Positions 45,440 to 53,569 of a stretch of DNA of 64,000 bases are shown one piece after another. Source of the stretch: an uncultured Collinsella sp. (lineage in GTDB: Bacteria > Actinomycetota > Coriobacteriia > Coriobacteriales > Coriobacteriaceae); NCBI GenBank assembly GCA_959019945.1, contig CAUEQD010000001.1, positions 115,615-179,614 on the forward strand. The letters are read 5' to 3'. A program made the position numbers and the translations under genes. Below the pieces are notes generated by a model, which worked only from the letters and a program-made list of their open reading frames with translations, did no database searches and was not told the DNA's origin. Every line of letters starts with the position of its first letter. The first letter of the stretch is position 1.

Positions 45440-47219
45440 ACTCGTTCAGTAGCCTTACGGCTTCGGCGGCCATGTTCTCGACCGTCATGCCGTTCTGAGC
45501 GAGCAACTCGTTGGGGTCGTAGCGGTCGGGGAAGCCCTTGGCGATGCCGAAGGTGCGCGTGCGCACGGGCGTGCAGGCCAAGTAGCACGCGACACGCTCG
45601 CCCCAGCCAGCGTCCAAGATGCCGTCCTCGAGAGTGACGACAACGCGATGCTCGGCGGCAAGGCTGTCGAGGAACTCACGGTCGAGCTCAGTTGCATAGC
45701 GCGGGTTGACGAGCGTGGCCTCGATGCCGTACTCGGCAGCCAAGCGGTTTGCCACGCGCTCGCCCAGCTCAAAGAAATCGCCAAGCGCGAGCACGGCCAC
45801 GTCGCGACCCTGACGCACCACGTTGTAACGAACGGCGCCGTAATCGGCGTCCTCGGCAGGCGCCAAGTCAGGGCGGCTTACCAAGCCAATGCCCGGCACG
45901 CGAATCGCCACGGGATGCTCGCGGTGATCGAGCGACCAGCTCAGCATGGACAGATATTCCTCCATGCAGGCCGGCGCCAAGTAGTGCATGTTGGGAAGAC
46001 CGCCCAGCATGGAAATATCAAAGAACGAGAGGTGCGTCTCGGATGTGGTGCCAAAGATCGACGCGCCAAATACCAGGATGGTTGCGGGGGCGTCGTTGAG
46101 GCACAGGTCGTGCCACAGTTCGTCGTAGGCGCGCTGCAAAAACGTGCCGTACACACCAAAGACTGGCTTGGCGCCCGAGCGCGCAAGCGCGGTGGCAAAG
46201 GTCACGGCGTGCTCCTCGGCAATGCCCACGTCAACAAACTGCTTGCCTGCCGCGGCGCGAAGCTCGGGTGTAAAGCCCATGATGTAGGGCGTGGCGGCCG
46301 TGATGCCCACGACCTGCGGATCGTGCTCGATGGCGGCGCTGAGCGCCTCGCCCGTAATGTCGGCATAGGTGCGCGGCGCAGGCTCGCTCGGATGGCCCGG
46401 GCAGAGCTTGCGCCCAGTCGCCATGTCAAACGGACCCACGTGGTGCCAGCGCTCGGGGTCGCTCTGGGCCGGCTCAAAGCCCTTGCCCTTGGCGGTGGAG
46501 ACGTGCAGCACGATGGGATGATCGATATCGCGCAGTTCCTGCAATGCGTCGACCAGGGCCAACACATCGTTACCGGCGTCCAGATAGCGGTAGTCGAGCC
46601 CCATCGCGCGGAAAACGTTGCGCTCACAGGTACCGTTGCTGGCGCGCAGCTCGGCCAGATTGCGATAGAGGCCACCGTGGTTTTCGGCGATGGACTGGTC
46701 GTTATCGTTGACGATAATGACCAAGTTGCTGTCGAGCTCGGCGGCATTGTTAAAGCCCTCAAACGCCAGACCGCCCGAAAGCGAGCCGTCGCCAATGATG
46801 GCGATGACGTTGTATGCATCGCCCGCCAGGTCACGAGCGTGCGCCAGGCCGCAGCCCAGGCTCACCGAGGTCGAGGTGTGCCCCATGGCAAACAGGTCAT
46901 GCTCGGACTCGTCGGGATTGGCAAAGCCAGAAGCCTCACCATAACGCTCCGGATCGATATAAGTGTACGCGCGCCCCGTCAGCGCCTTGTGGGCGTAGGT
47001 CTGGTGCGACACGTCAAAGACGATCTTGTCGGTGGGGGAGTTGAACACGCGATGGAGCGCGACCGTGAGCTCAACGACGCCCAGGTTGGGGGCAACGTGT
47101 CCGCCGACGGCGGCGGAGCTTTCGAGGATGGCGTGGCGAATCTCGCCGCAGAGCAGCGGAAGCTCGGCGCGATCGAGAGCCTTGACGTCCTCGGGCGTTG
47201 TCGTTTGCGTAAGCAGCAT
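45438..47219 (-). CDS. dxs: 1-deoxy-D-xylulose-5-phosphate synthase
   Basis: A 593-residue thiamine-diphosphate enzyme, first step of the MEP isoprenoid path. Seen: the N-terminal SSAAVGGHVAPNLGVVEL, TPP-Mg loop IGDGSLSGGLAFEGFN, and VDVGIAEEHAVT in the pyrimidine domain. It is a little shorter than typical Dxs (about 620) and the Dxs marker DYxPKT-type segment is not obvious, so a related transketolase-like enzyme is a lesser possibility. Weak upstream GGAG. Confidence 0.85.
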   Translation of the reverse strand: MLLTQTTTPEDVKALDRAELPLLCGEIRHAILESSAAVGGHVAPNLGVVELTVALHRVFNSPTDKIVFDVSHQTYAHKALTGRAYTYIDPERYGEASGFANPDESEHDLFAMGHTSTSVSLGCGLAHARDLAGDAYNVIAIIGDGSLSGGLAFEGFNNAAELDSNLVIIVNDNDQSIAENHGGLYRNLAELRASNGTCERNVFRAMGLDYRYLDAGNDVLALVDALQELRDIDHPIVLHVSTAKGKGFEPAQSDPERWHHVGPFDMATGRKLCPGHPSEPAPRTYADITGEALSAAIEHDPQVVGITAATPYIMGFTPELRAAAGKQFVDVGIAEEHAVTFATALARSGAKPVFGVYGTFLQRAYDELWHDLCLNDAPATILVFGASIFGTTSETHLSFFDISMLGGLPNMHYLAPACMEEYLSMLSWSLDHREHPVAIRVPGIGLVSRPDLAPAEDADYGAVRYNVVRQGRDVAVLALGDFFELGERVANRLAAEYGIEATLVNPRYATELDREFLDSLAAEHRVVVTLEDGILDAGWGERVACYLACTPVRTRTFGIAKGFPDRYDPNELLAQNGMTVENMAAEAVRLLNE

Positions 47220-47447
47220 CGTTGTTGGTTACTCCATGCGAATCGAGCGCCGGCACTCCCTCGGCCGGCACAATTGCACAAGACAGTCTCGCACATTTTG
47301 ACGTTTGATATGTGACGGCGGCGCGGTAATTCGACAACTGGTGGGGCAAAACGTTTTGTCCGATGCCATACTGGTAGGTTCCATGATGATTTTATTGATA
47401 GTGTGCCGGCAATAGCTCGCCGCCGTGAGCCGCTGGAAGGAGGCCAC

Positions 47448-47981
47448 ATGTCAGAAACCGCTCGTGCCGAGAGAATCGCGCGCGAAGTTGACCGTGCCGC
47501 CCGCCAGCTGGCCCAAGCGGGGCGTTTGGACCTGACGCGGGAGTTTATCCAGCACGGCGATGTGACGGTGTACGCGCATGTGACCTCGGTGGCACGGGCG
47601 AGCCTGTCCTTTGCCGAGCGCTTGGACCGTGTTGGCGTTTCGGTCGATCGTGCCTCGCTGCTGCGTGGGGCCTTGCTGCACGATTACTTTCTCTACGATT
47701 GGCATGACCCCGACCCAAGCCATCGGCTGCATGGGTTTCGGCATCCGTTTTTTGCCCTGGCGCGTGCCGAGGAAGATTTTGAGCTAACGCCTCGCGAGCG
47801 GAATATTATCACGCGTCATATGTTTCCGCTGGTACCGGTTCCGCCGACGTGTCGTGAGGCCTGGATTGTGTGTATGGCGGATAAGTGGTGCGCGCTGTGC
47901 GAGACAGTTGCCGGCCGTCTGCCGCGCAGGGGCTGCACAGATGATTTGAACGAAGGCTCGAGCGAGAAGGGGAGAGGGTAG
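47448..47981 (+). CDS. HD-domain phosphohydrolase
   Basis: A 177-residue HD-superfamily protein: H of VYAHVTSVARAS, HD in LLHDYFLYDWHDP, HGFRHPFFA and RNIITRHMFP. It has the layout of the small YedJ/PncF-like HD enzymes; substrate unknown. The ATG follows AAGGAGG. The next gene starts four bases after its stop, so the two are coupled. Confidence 0.85.
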   Translation: MSETARAERIAREVDRAARQLAQAGRLDLTREFIQHGDVTVYAHVTSVARASLSFAERLDRVGVSVDRASLLRGALLHDYFLYDWHDPDPSHRLHGFRHPFFALARAEEDFELTPRERNIITRHMFPLVPVPPTCREAWIVCMADKWCALCETVAGRLPRRGCTDDLNEGSSEKGRG

Positions 47982-47984
47982 ACG

Positions 47985-49003
47985 GTGGGAACCGCGATCG
48001 ACATGGCATTTGACGGCGCGACACTTGCCGCCTGCCCGCTTTCGGCGCTGGTACTCTCGTTTGCCTTCTACGGATTTTGCGGCTGGGCGTGGGAGTCGAC
48101 GGTTTGCGCCATGCTCAACCACGGGCGCTTTGCCAACAGCGGCTTTTTGCTGGGACCGTGCTGCCCCATCTACGGCGCGGGCGGCATTGCCTGTTGGCTG
48201 CTGCTTCGCGGCATCCCGGATGCCTCGAGCCAGTTTGTCGCCGCGGCACTCGTGTGCAGCGTGATCGAATACAGCGTGGGCGTGCTGCTCGAAAAACGAC
48301 CGGCGCGCGGTTTTGGGACTATTCTCACTTGCCGTTTAACCTGCATGGACGCATTTGCCTGTACTGGGCCTGCGCGTTTGGCCTGGGTGCGCTGTGCATT
48401 TGTCGCTTGGTTGAGCCAGCGCTGCTGGGGTTGCTTGGGCATCTGCCGGTGCTGATCGTGCGACTGGCGGCCTTTGCCGTTGCCGTTGCGATGGCCGTGG
48501 ATGCGTTGTGCTCGCTGGCGAGCTGGCGACGTCTGTCCGACCAGCTCGAGCGTGTGCGCGCCGACCTTGCCGACCGCATCAACGAATCGCTCGCCGATGC
48601 CTCGGACTCCATGCTTGAGCGCATTCCCGACTCGGCGATCGATTCGGTGGCGCAGACGCATATCCGCAGCCGTGCCGTCAACGCGTGGCTGGCAGAGCTG
48701 GGCGATGCGGCGCTCGATGCCCTGCGTGAGAAGGCTTCGGTGCCGACGTTTATCTCGGACGGCGCTCGCGGTCTGGCGCTTGCCGCCCGCCGCGTTGCCG
48801 ATGCCGCACCGAACATGCCACGTCCGTCGCTCACTCGTCGCCGTGCCGGCAAACGCGCGAGCCGTCCGGTGCCGAGTGTGTCGCTCAGCCGTCGTGACCT
48901 GCGCTTTTTCAACGCCTTCCCGCGCTTGCGCATCAACCGCTACGAAGGCGTCATCCGAGCCACCAATCTCCGCGACCGCGCCCGCGACCTGTTTTGCCGC
49001 TAG
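47985..49003 (+). pseudogene. Putative ABC-permease-like membrane protein, frameshifted
   Basis: N-terminal frame (GTG 47985) gives FAFYGFCGWAWESTVCAML and GPCCPIYGAGG, the opening of a small conserved membrane family (often annotated putative ABC transporter permease). After LLEK the family continues in the +1-shifted frame: TTGARFWDYSHLPFNLHGR. One extra A in the A5 run at 48292-48296 would restore one reading frame to 49003. The restored C terminus adds a long soluble helical, basic tail (about 200 residues). Either a real mutation, a slippage-controlled gene or a sequence error. Confidence 0.8.
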
Positions 49004-49201
49004 CCGGGGCGGGGCCAAGCGCGTCCTTCTCGCCCGCACGTTTCCCGTTCGTTTCGCGTCCGTTGCCGCGCCGTTTCCAAGATTGCGGCACCGTTTCCAT
49101 TCGACAACGCAGCGTTTAACAACGCCGTATCTGGTCTACACCAGTTGCCCCTCGGCTCCATCATGAGCGCCGACAACGTTCATGCGACCAAGGGGGAGCG
49201 A

Positions 49202-50479
49202 ATGTACGATACGGGATCGACAACGTTTATGCTCATCTGCACCATGCTCGTGTTTTTAATGACACCGGGTCTGGCGTTTTTCTACGGCGGCCTGTCTAGG
49301 CGCAAAAATGTCATCAACACCATGCTTATGTGCTTTGGCGTCATTGGCCTGGTGGGCGTGCTGTGGATTGTGGCCGGCTGGTCGCTGGCCTACGGCGGCG
49401 ACGGTTCCAGCCCGTTTATTGGAGGCCTTGACCAGCTGCTGTGCTTGCCGGTGCTCAACCAGGTGCTGCAGGCGGCTGAGGGCACCGCGTCGGACGGTGC
49501 CGTCTACCCTCAGATCATCAACATCGCCTTCCAGATGGCGTTTGCCATGATCACGGCCGCTATCGTCACGGGCAGCCTGGCCGGCCGCGTTAAGTTTGGT
49601 GCCATGGCGGCCTTCCTGGGCATTTGGCTGCTTGTGGTCTATGCGCCGCTTGCCCACATGGTTTGGGGCGGCGATGGCTCCTTTATCGGTGACATTATCG
49701 GCGCACTCGACTTTGCCGGCGGCGACGTGGTGCACATTTCGTCGGGTCTCACGGGTCTGATTCTCTGTTTAATGCTCGGCCGTCGTCGCGGCTTTGGCAT
49801 GGTGAGCTACCGTCCGCATAACGTGCCGTTTGTGGCGCTGGGCGCCGGTCTGCTTTGGTTTGGCTGGTTTGGCTTTAACGGCGGCAGCGAGTTTAAGGCC
49901 GACGCCGTGGCGGCGCTTGCCATCCTCAACACCGTGACGGCCAGCGCGGCGGGCATGGTCTCGTGGCTTGCCGTCGAGCGCGTGCACACCGGTCGTCCCA
50001 CGCTGGTGGGTGCCAGTACTGGTTTGGTCGCTGGCCTCGTGGTGGTCACGCCGGGTGCGGGCTTTGTCGAGCCGTGGGCGGCACTGGTCATGGGCCTGAT
50101 CGTCTCGCCCGTCTGCTATTTCGCCATCAGCCATCTTAAGGCCAAGTTCGGCTACGACGACGCGCTCGATGCGTTTGGCTGCCACGGCATCGGTGGCATC
50201 CTGGGCGGCGTGCTCACGGGCTTGTTCTGCGTGCCGGAGCTTTCGTGGACCGGCAAGGGCGGCCTGCTCTACACGGGCGACGTGTCGCTGCTCATCTCGC
50301 AGATTTTGGGCATTGTGGTGACAGTCGCTATTGTGCTGGTGCTCGATTTGGTGATCGCCGCGGTGGTCAAGGCACTGTTCCACGGCAGCCTGCGCGTGGA
50401 CGAGGCCGAGGAGGCGCTGGGCCTGGATGCGAGTCAGCACGGCGAGAGCGCCTACCCTTCGTTCTCCGGACTCGATTAG
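49202..50479 (+). CDS. amt: Ammonium transporter
   Basis: A 425-residue, eleven-span channel. Signature MTPGLAFFYGG, the twin-His region (DVVHISSGLTGL and FGCHGIGGILGG) and LLWFGWFGFNGGS are intact. The ATG at 49202 has AAGGGGGAG. The C-terminal cytosolic tail is where P-II docks; the P-II gene is the next on the same strand after a large palindrome. Confidence 0.95.
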   Translation: MYDTGSTTFMLICTMLVFLMTPGLAFFYGGLSRRKNVINTMLMCFGVIGLVGVLWIVAGWSLAYGGDGSSPFIGGLDQLLCLPVLNQVLQAAEGTASDGAVYPQIINIAFQMAFAMITAAIVTGSLAGRVKFGAMAAFLGIWLLVVYAPLAHMVWGGDGSFIGDIIGALDFAGGDVVHISSGLTGLILCLMLGRRRGFGMVSYRPHNVPFVALGAGLLWFGWFGFNGGSEFKADAVAALAILNTVTASAAGMVSWLAVERVHTGRPTLVGASTGLVAGLVVVTPGAGFVEPWAALVMGLIVSPVCYFAISHLKAKFGYDDALDAFGCHGIGGILGGVLTGLFCVPELSWTGKGGLLYTGDVSLLISQILGIVVTVAIVLVLDLVIAAVVKALFHGSLRVDEAEEALGLDASQHGESAYPSFSGLD

Positions 50480-50483
50480 CAGC

Positions 50484-50576
50484 TTCCCCAAGCACCGCAC
50501 CTCGGCCTTCAATCGTCGTTTGCGTACCTTAAGTACGCGGCACTCCTCTTTCAGGCCGATCTGCGGCACTTGGGAA
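50484..50576. repeat. Nested palindrome, copy 5, between amt and P-II
   Basis: Outer TTCCCCAAG / CTTGGGAA, then CCGCACCTCGGCCT on the left and AGGCCGATCTGCGGC on the right, and inner stem GCGTAC-CTTAA-GTACGC. The CCTCGG and TCTGCGG words are those of the family at 6, 14239, 15275 and 19684. It may set the amt:P-II ratio. Confidence 0.7.
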
Positions 50577-50693
50577 ACCTGCTAAGACCTGTTAGTTGCA
50601 CTTATCTGATCTACAAGGTTGCTCTGTGGCACCTGGAGAACCCGTGCCATGTGAGGGACAATTCATTTCTTTTTTTGAAGAGAGGAATTCACT

Positions 50694-51032
50694 ATGAAGA
50701 AGATTACGGCGATCGTTCGTGCCGAAAAGCTCGAGGTTCTTAAAGACGCGCTGTTTGCTGCCGATGTCCGCGGTATGACTATCAACCAGGTGCAGGGCTG
50801 CGGCGCACAGCACGGCTGGAAGGAATACGTGCGCGGCAACGAGTTGCTTGTCAACACGATCCCTAAGGTGCAGTTCACCCTCATCTGCGCCGATGAACAT
50901 GTCGATGGCATTGTCGAGATTATCTGCAACGCCGCACGCACCGGAGCCGTCGGCGATGGCAAGATCTGGGTCGAGCCGGTCGAGGAAGTTATCCGCATCC
51001 GCACCGGCGAACACGGCCCCGCCGCGGTGTAG
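50694..51032 (+). CDS. P-II nitrogen regulator, T-loop variant
   Basis: A 112-residue P-II protein: KKITAIVRAEKLEVLKDAL start and RTGAVGDGKIWV ATP motif, ending VIRIRTGE. In the T-loop (GCGAQHGWKEYVRGNELLVNT) the uridylylated tyrosine of GlnB (Tyr51) is replaced by leucine (GNELLV instead of GAEYMV), so classic Tyr51 modification cannot occur. By position it gates the adjacent Amt channel. RBS AAGAGAGG-like; some distance from ATG. Confidence 0.9.
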   Translation: MKKITAIVRAEKLEVLKDALFAADVRGMTINQVQGCGAQHGWKEYVRGNELLVNTIPKVQFTLICADEHVDGIVEIICNAARTGAVGDGKIWVEPVEEVIRIRTGEHGPAAV

Positions 51033-51119
51033 GACAATCTTTCGCCTGACGGGCGTGCCTCTCTTGGGGCGCGCCCGTTCTCGTCTACAATATCGTGCAG
51101 ACGAAGGAGAGGCACGCCC

Positions 51120-51977
51120 ATGATCAAGATGTTTGCGAGTGACTTAGACGGAACGCTGCTGAACGCCCTGCACGAGGCGGATGGGACCATCCGCCGTGCC
51201 ATCCGCGAGCTGACCAAGGCTGGCCTGCATGTGGTTCCCGCGACCGGACGCTCGACGCTGCCGATTGGCGAGCATGGCTTTACGGGCCTGGCGCTTGACG
51301 CCTGCTGCTCCAACGGATCCATCGTGCGCGACAGCCATGGCGAGGTGCTCAAGACCTGGACCATCGACCCACAGATCACCGAGGAGCTGCTCAAGGAGTT
51401 TCCGGATATCTGTTTTGACTGCTCCACGCCCGACGGCATGTTTTCGAGCGGATCGTTCGAGATGCACCAGGCGGGCTTTAAAAAGGACAGCCCTATCAAG
51501 CGCATCGTGATGCGCGGCATGCGTGCGCGTGGCGGGTACCACGAGGAACAGTACTTCGACCAGTCGATCGGCGACATCCTGCGTCATGACGTGTGCAAGA
51601 TCAACTGCCGTGTGACCTCGCCCGAGCTGGAGCGCGACCTTAAGGCGTATTTGGCCGAGCGTTCGGACCGTGTGGTCAACGCGCCGTTCGATCCGGTGAT
51701 GTTCGAGATCACGGACGTGGCGTGCAACAAGGGCGAGAGCGTGGCCTGGCTGGCGGGCTACTACGGTATTGCCGAGGACGAGGTCGCGGTCTACGGCGAC
51801 GGCGGCAACGACATCGCCATGCTCAAGCGTTTCCGCCACAGCTATGCGACCAAGAATGGCAGTGACGCGGCCAAGGCCGCCGCGAGCGCGACCATCGGCA
51901 ACTGCATGGTCCACGCCGTCCCCAAACACATGCTCGCCACCATGCGCAAGCAAAACTCCCGCACCGTCATCGAATAA
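51120..51977 (+). CDS. Cof-type HAD phosphatase
   Basis: A 285-residue phosphatase. DLDGTLL (nucleophile Asp), a C2 cap domain with HEADGTIRRA-side loops, and YGDGGNDIAML at the end with Mg ligands. General sugar- or nucleotide-phosphate hydrolase. The ATG follows GAAGGAGAGG. A hairpin terminator overlaps the stop. Confidence 0.9.
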   Translation: MIKMFASDLDGTLLNALHEADGTIRRAIRELTKAGLHVVPATGRSTLPIGEHGFTGLALDACCSNGSIVRDSHGEVLKTWTIDPQITEELLKEFPDICFDCSTPDGMFSSGSFEMHQAGFKKDSPIKRIVMRGMRARGGYHEEQYFDQSIGDILRHDVCKINCRVTSPELERDLKAYLAERSDRVVNAPFDPVMFEITDVACNKGESVAWLAGYYGIAEDEVAVYGDGGNDIAMLKRFRHSYATKNGSDAAKAAASATIGNCMVHAVPKHMLATMRKQNSRTVIE

Positions 51978-52007
51978 TGTGACAAAGGGATAGCCCCTTT
52001 GTCACAT
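51977..52007 (+). terminator. Hairpin terminator of the HAD gene
   Basis: ATGTGACAAAGGG / CCCCTTTGTCACAT, loop ATAG-like; a similar ATGTGACAAAG hairpin is at 52724-52758, so it may also be a repeat unit. Confidence 0.65.
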
Positions 52008-52060
52008 GGGAGATGCCGGCTTTTGGCATACAGGACTGTTTCGCTTTCGCCACCAACAAA

Positions 52061-52258
52061 TTTCGAGTTATTCGGCCTGTCGGAGGTCGTTAAATGGCTA
52101 AAGATGCCCTCTCGGGAACATTCATACCTCTAATGGTGTTTGATTCGGTGACGTAAGTGAGCGAATGGGCATGCATGCGCTCAAATAAGGACAAAACTCT
52201 CAGATAATCCCGGCGGTGCATTTATACAGAGCCAGCAGCGTGGCCGAATAACTCGAAA
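52061..52258. repeat. Long-distance inverted repeat TTTCGAGTTATTCGGCC
   Basis: Perfect 17-base arms at 52061-52077 and 52242-52258, extending imperfectly outward. The 164-base interior has no coding frame or motif I recognise. Architecture resembles 19971-20152 but the sequence is unrelated. Confidence 0.75.
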
Positions 52259-52290
52259 AATGTAGGCAGCAGTTCGGCGACAAGCTCGGG

Positions 52291-52319
52291 TATGGCGAAG
52301 GAACTGTTCCTTCGCCATA
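52291..52319. repeat. Tight 29-base palindrome
   Basis: TATGGCGAAGGAAC-T-GTTCCTTCGCCATA: 14-base perfect arms with a single central base. Too tight for a normal RNA loop without opening; possibly a protein-binding site. It lies about 60 bases before the small toxin-like gene promoter. Confidence 0.7.
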
Positions 52320-52352
52320 ATGAGTTCCGATCTTCTGAAATGCGAACAAACA

Positions 52353-52382
52353 TTCGCATATCTAACTGCGCTTTGATAGAAT
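52353..52382 (+). promoter_or_regulatory. Candidate promoter of the small toxin-like gene
   Basis: TTCGCA (52353-52358), 18 bases, then TAGAAT (52377-52382) preceded by TGA. Predicted start near 52389 gives a 58-base leader in which CCTCCAT (52421-52427) pairs with ATGGGAGG (52431-52438), hiding the ribosome site. Confidence 0.5.
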
Positions 52383-52446
52383 TGATACTGTTGGCGGCAG
52401 TTCCATGTGCCGGGCAACGCCCTCCATCTGATGGGAGGTGATGCCC

Positions 52447-52572
52447 ATGACCGATCTGATTGATTTTGTGAGACTTCTGACCGCTTTGGTCTCGTTCTTC
52501 ACAGCGCTCGTCGGGCTTTCCGAGGCACTCAAGCAACGTTCGAAGCAACGTAAAAGGGGTCGCCGCCGCTAA
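52447..52572 (+). CDS. Small membrane peptide, type I toxin-like
   Basis: A 41-residue peptide: MTDLIDFVRLL, a hydrophobic helix (about 10-24, LLTALVSFFTALVGL) and a strongly basic tail (KQRSKQRKRGRRR). GGGAGGTG lies seven bases before ATG 52447 (ATG 52441 is in frame but too close). Hydrophobic span plus basic tail and a sequestered ribosome site are typical of type I toxins and of the putative holin-like toxin group. An antisense RNA promoter and terminator lie on the opposite strand at its 3' end (52550-52634). Role is inferred. Confidence 0.6.
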   Translation: MTDLIDFVRLLTALVSFFTALVGLSEALKQRSKQRKRGRRR

Positions 52573-52634
52573 GGCGTTGACCCCTTAATCCAAGCAACGG
52601 CGCTGCCCAGCTTTCCAGAACTTGGGCTGCCGTC
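52550..52634 (-). ncRNA. Candidate antisense RNA (antitoxin) of the small toxin
   Basis: On the minus strand TTGTCC (52669-52664), exactly 17 bases, then TAGAAT (52646-52641), so transcription would begin near 52634. A GCCCAAG../..TGGGC stem lies in the middle. It ends with AAGGGGTC (52586-52579) / GACCCC (52561-52556) followed by TTTT, a Rho-independent terminator. The RNA of about 85 bases would be complementary to the last codons and 3' end of the toxin mRNA. Confidence 0.5.
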
Positions 52635-52723
52635 GACACTATTCTACCCACGAATGACATTTTGGACAATCGGTAATGCCGCTCTAAAAGCCTGGCACAA
52701 CCGGCACAACCTAGGCGGTCGCT

Positions 52724-52758
52724 GGATGTGACAAAGAGGCTGCCCCTTCGTCACATCC
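52724..52758. repeat. ATGTGACAAAG hairpin, second copy
   Basis: GGATGTGACAAAGAGG / CCTTCGTCACATCC. Shares ATGTGACAAAG with the hairpin at 51977-52007. Precedes the TetR operators. Confidence 0.65.
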
Positions 52759-52781
52759 CAAATATTGCCTTTACGTGTTGA

Positions 52782-52826
52782 TGCACACGGTGTGCAATAA
52801 TACTCGCACTGTGCAATAGCGCACAG
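52782..52826. promoter_or_regulatory. Two palindromic sites before the TetR-like gene
   Basis: TGCACACGGTGTGCA (52782-52796, perfect) and CTGTGC-AATAGC-GCACAG (52809-52826). Both are GTGC/GCAC palindromes immediately upstream of the regulator, so autoregulation and control of the activase operon are likely. Confidence 0.6.
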
Positions 52827-52847
52827 GCTGAGTAACAAGGAGGACGC

Positions 52848-53558
52848 TTGTCCCAGCTCGAGAAATGCGATCGCCGGTCCCTTCGCTCGCAGCGTGCCCT
52901 TCGCCAGGCGCTTGCCAGCGAGCTTGCCGAAAGCGGCGACCTTTCGCGCATTAACGTCGCGTCGCTCACCGAGCGCGCCGGTCTTACACGCCGCACGTTC
53001 TATTCGCACTACCGCGATATTCCCGACTTTATCAGCCAGATCGAGGACGGCCTGCTTGCCGAGATTCGCGAGCGGGTGGAGCTTATCACCGCAGCTCAAT
53101 TACCCGATCTTTACCGCAACATCGACGAGCTCGAGCCGGCACCCGGTTCGGTTGAGCTGCTTCGCTATCTTGCGGCTAATCGCGACCTTATCGGGGCCCT
53201 GCTGGGCCCGGGCGGCGACCCCGCCTTTATTAAAAGGATCATCGATACCGCACGCGAGGCCGTGGTGCCGCGTGCACAGACGGGCATTTTGGGCTTGGCG
53301 CTGGGCACCTTCTTTGACTATTACGTCACCTATGTCGTAAGTGCCGAGGTCGGCATGATTCAACGTTGGTTTGAGCGTGACCTTTCCGAATCGCCCGAGA
53401 CCATGGCGCGCATTATGACGGTCATCGCCTTTGTGCGCCCCGGCGACCTGTATGGCCAACCCATCGATATCAACGTGCCGGAATACGGCATGAAGCTATT
53501 GAATCTGCAGCTCGAGGACGCGGTCGACACCACCGCAACCGTCGAGTCCAACAACTAA
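52848..53558 (+). CDS. TetR-family regulator
   Basis: A 236-residue regulator with an N-terminal HTH (INVASLTERAGLTRRTFYSHY) and a helical C-terminal ligand domain of the AcrR/TetR_C type. TTG start at 52848 with AAGGAGG nine bases upstream. It is 11 bases ahead of the activase gene in one operon and has two palindromic sites upstream. The ligand may be an acyl-CoA or fatty acid by association; that is a guess. Confidence 0.85.
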   Translation: MSQLEKCDRRSLRSQRALRQALASELAESGDLSRINVASLTERAGLTRRTFYSHYRDIPDFISQIEDGLLAEIRERVELITAAQLPDLYRNIDELEPAPGSVELLRYLAANRDLIGALLGPGGDPAFIKRIIDTAREAVVPRAQTGILGLALGTFFDYYVTYVVSAEVGMIQRWFERDLSESPETMARIMTVIAFVRPGDLYGQPIDINVPEYGMKLLNLQLEDAVDTTATVESNN

Positions 53559-53569
53559 GAGGAGAGACA

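Noticed and set aside
47280..47320. Another LacI-type box (ACGTTTGATATGTGA) near dxs
   Set aside because: Only partly matches the boxes at 1401-1433 and is alone.
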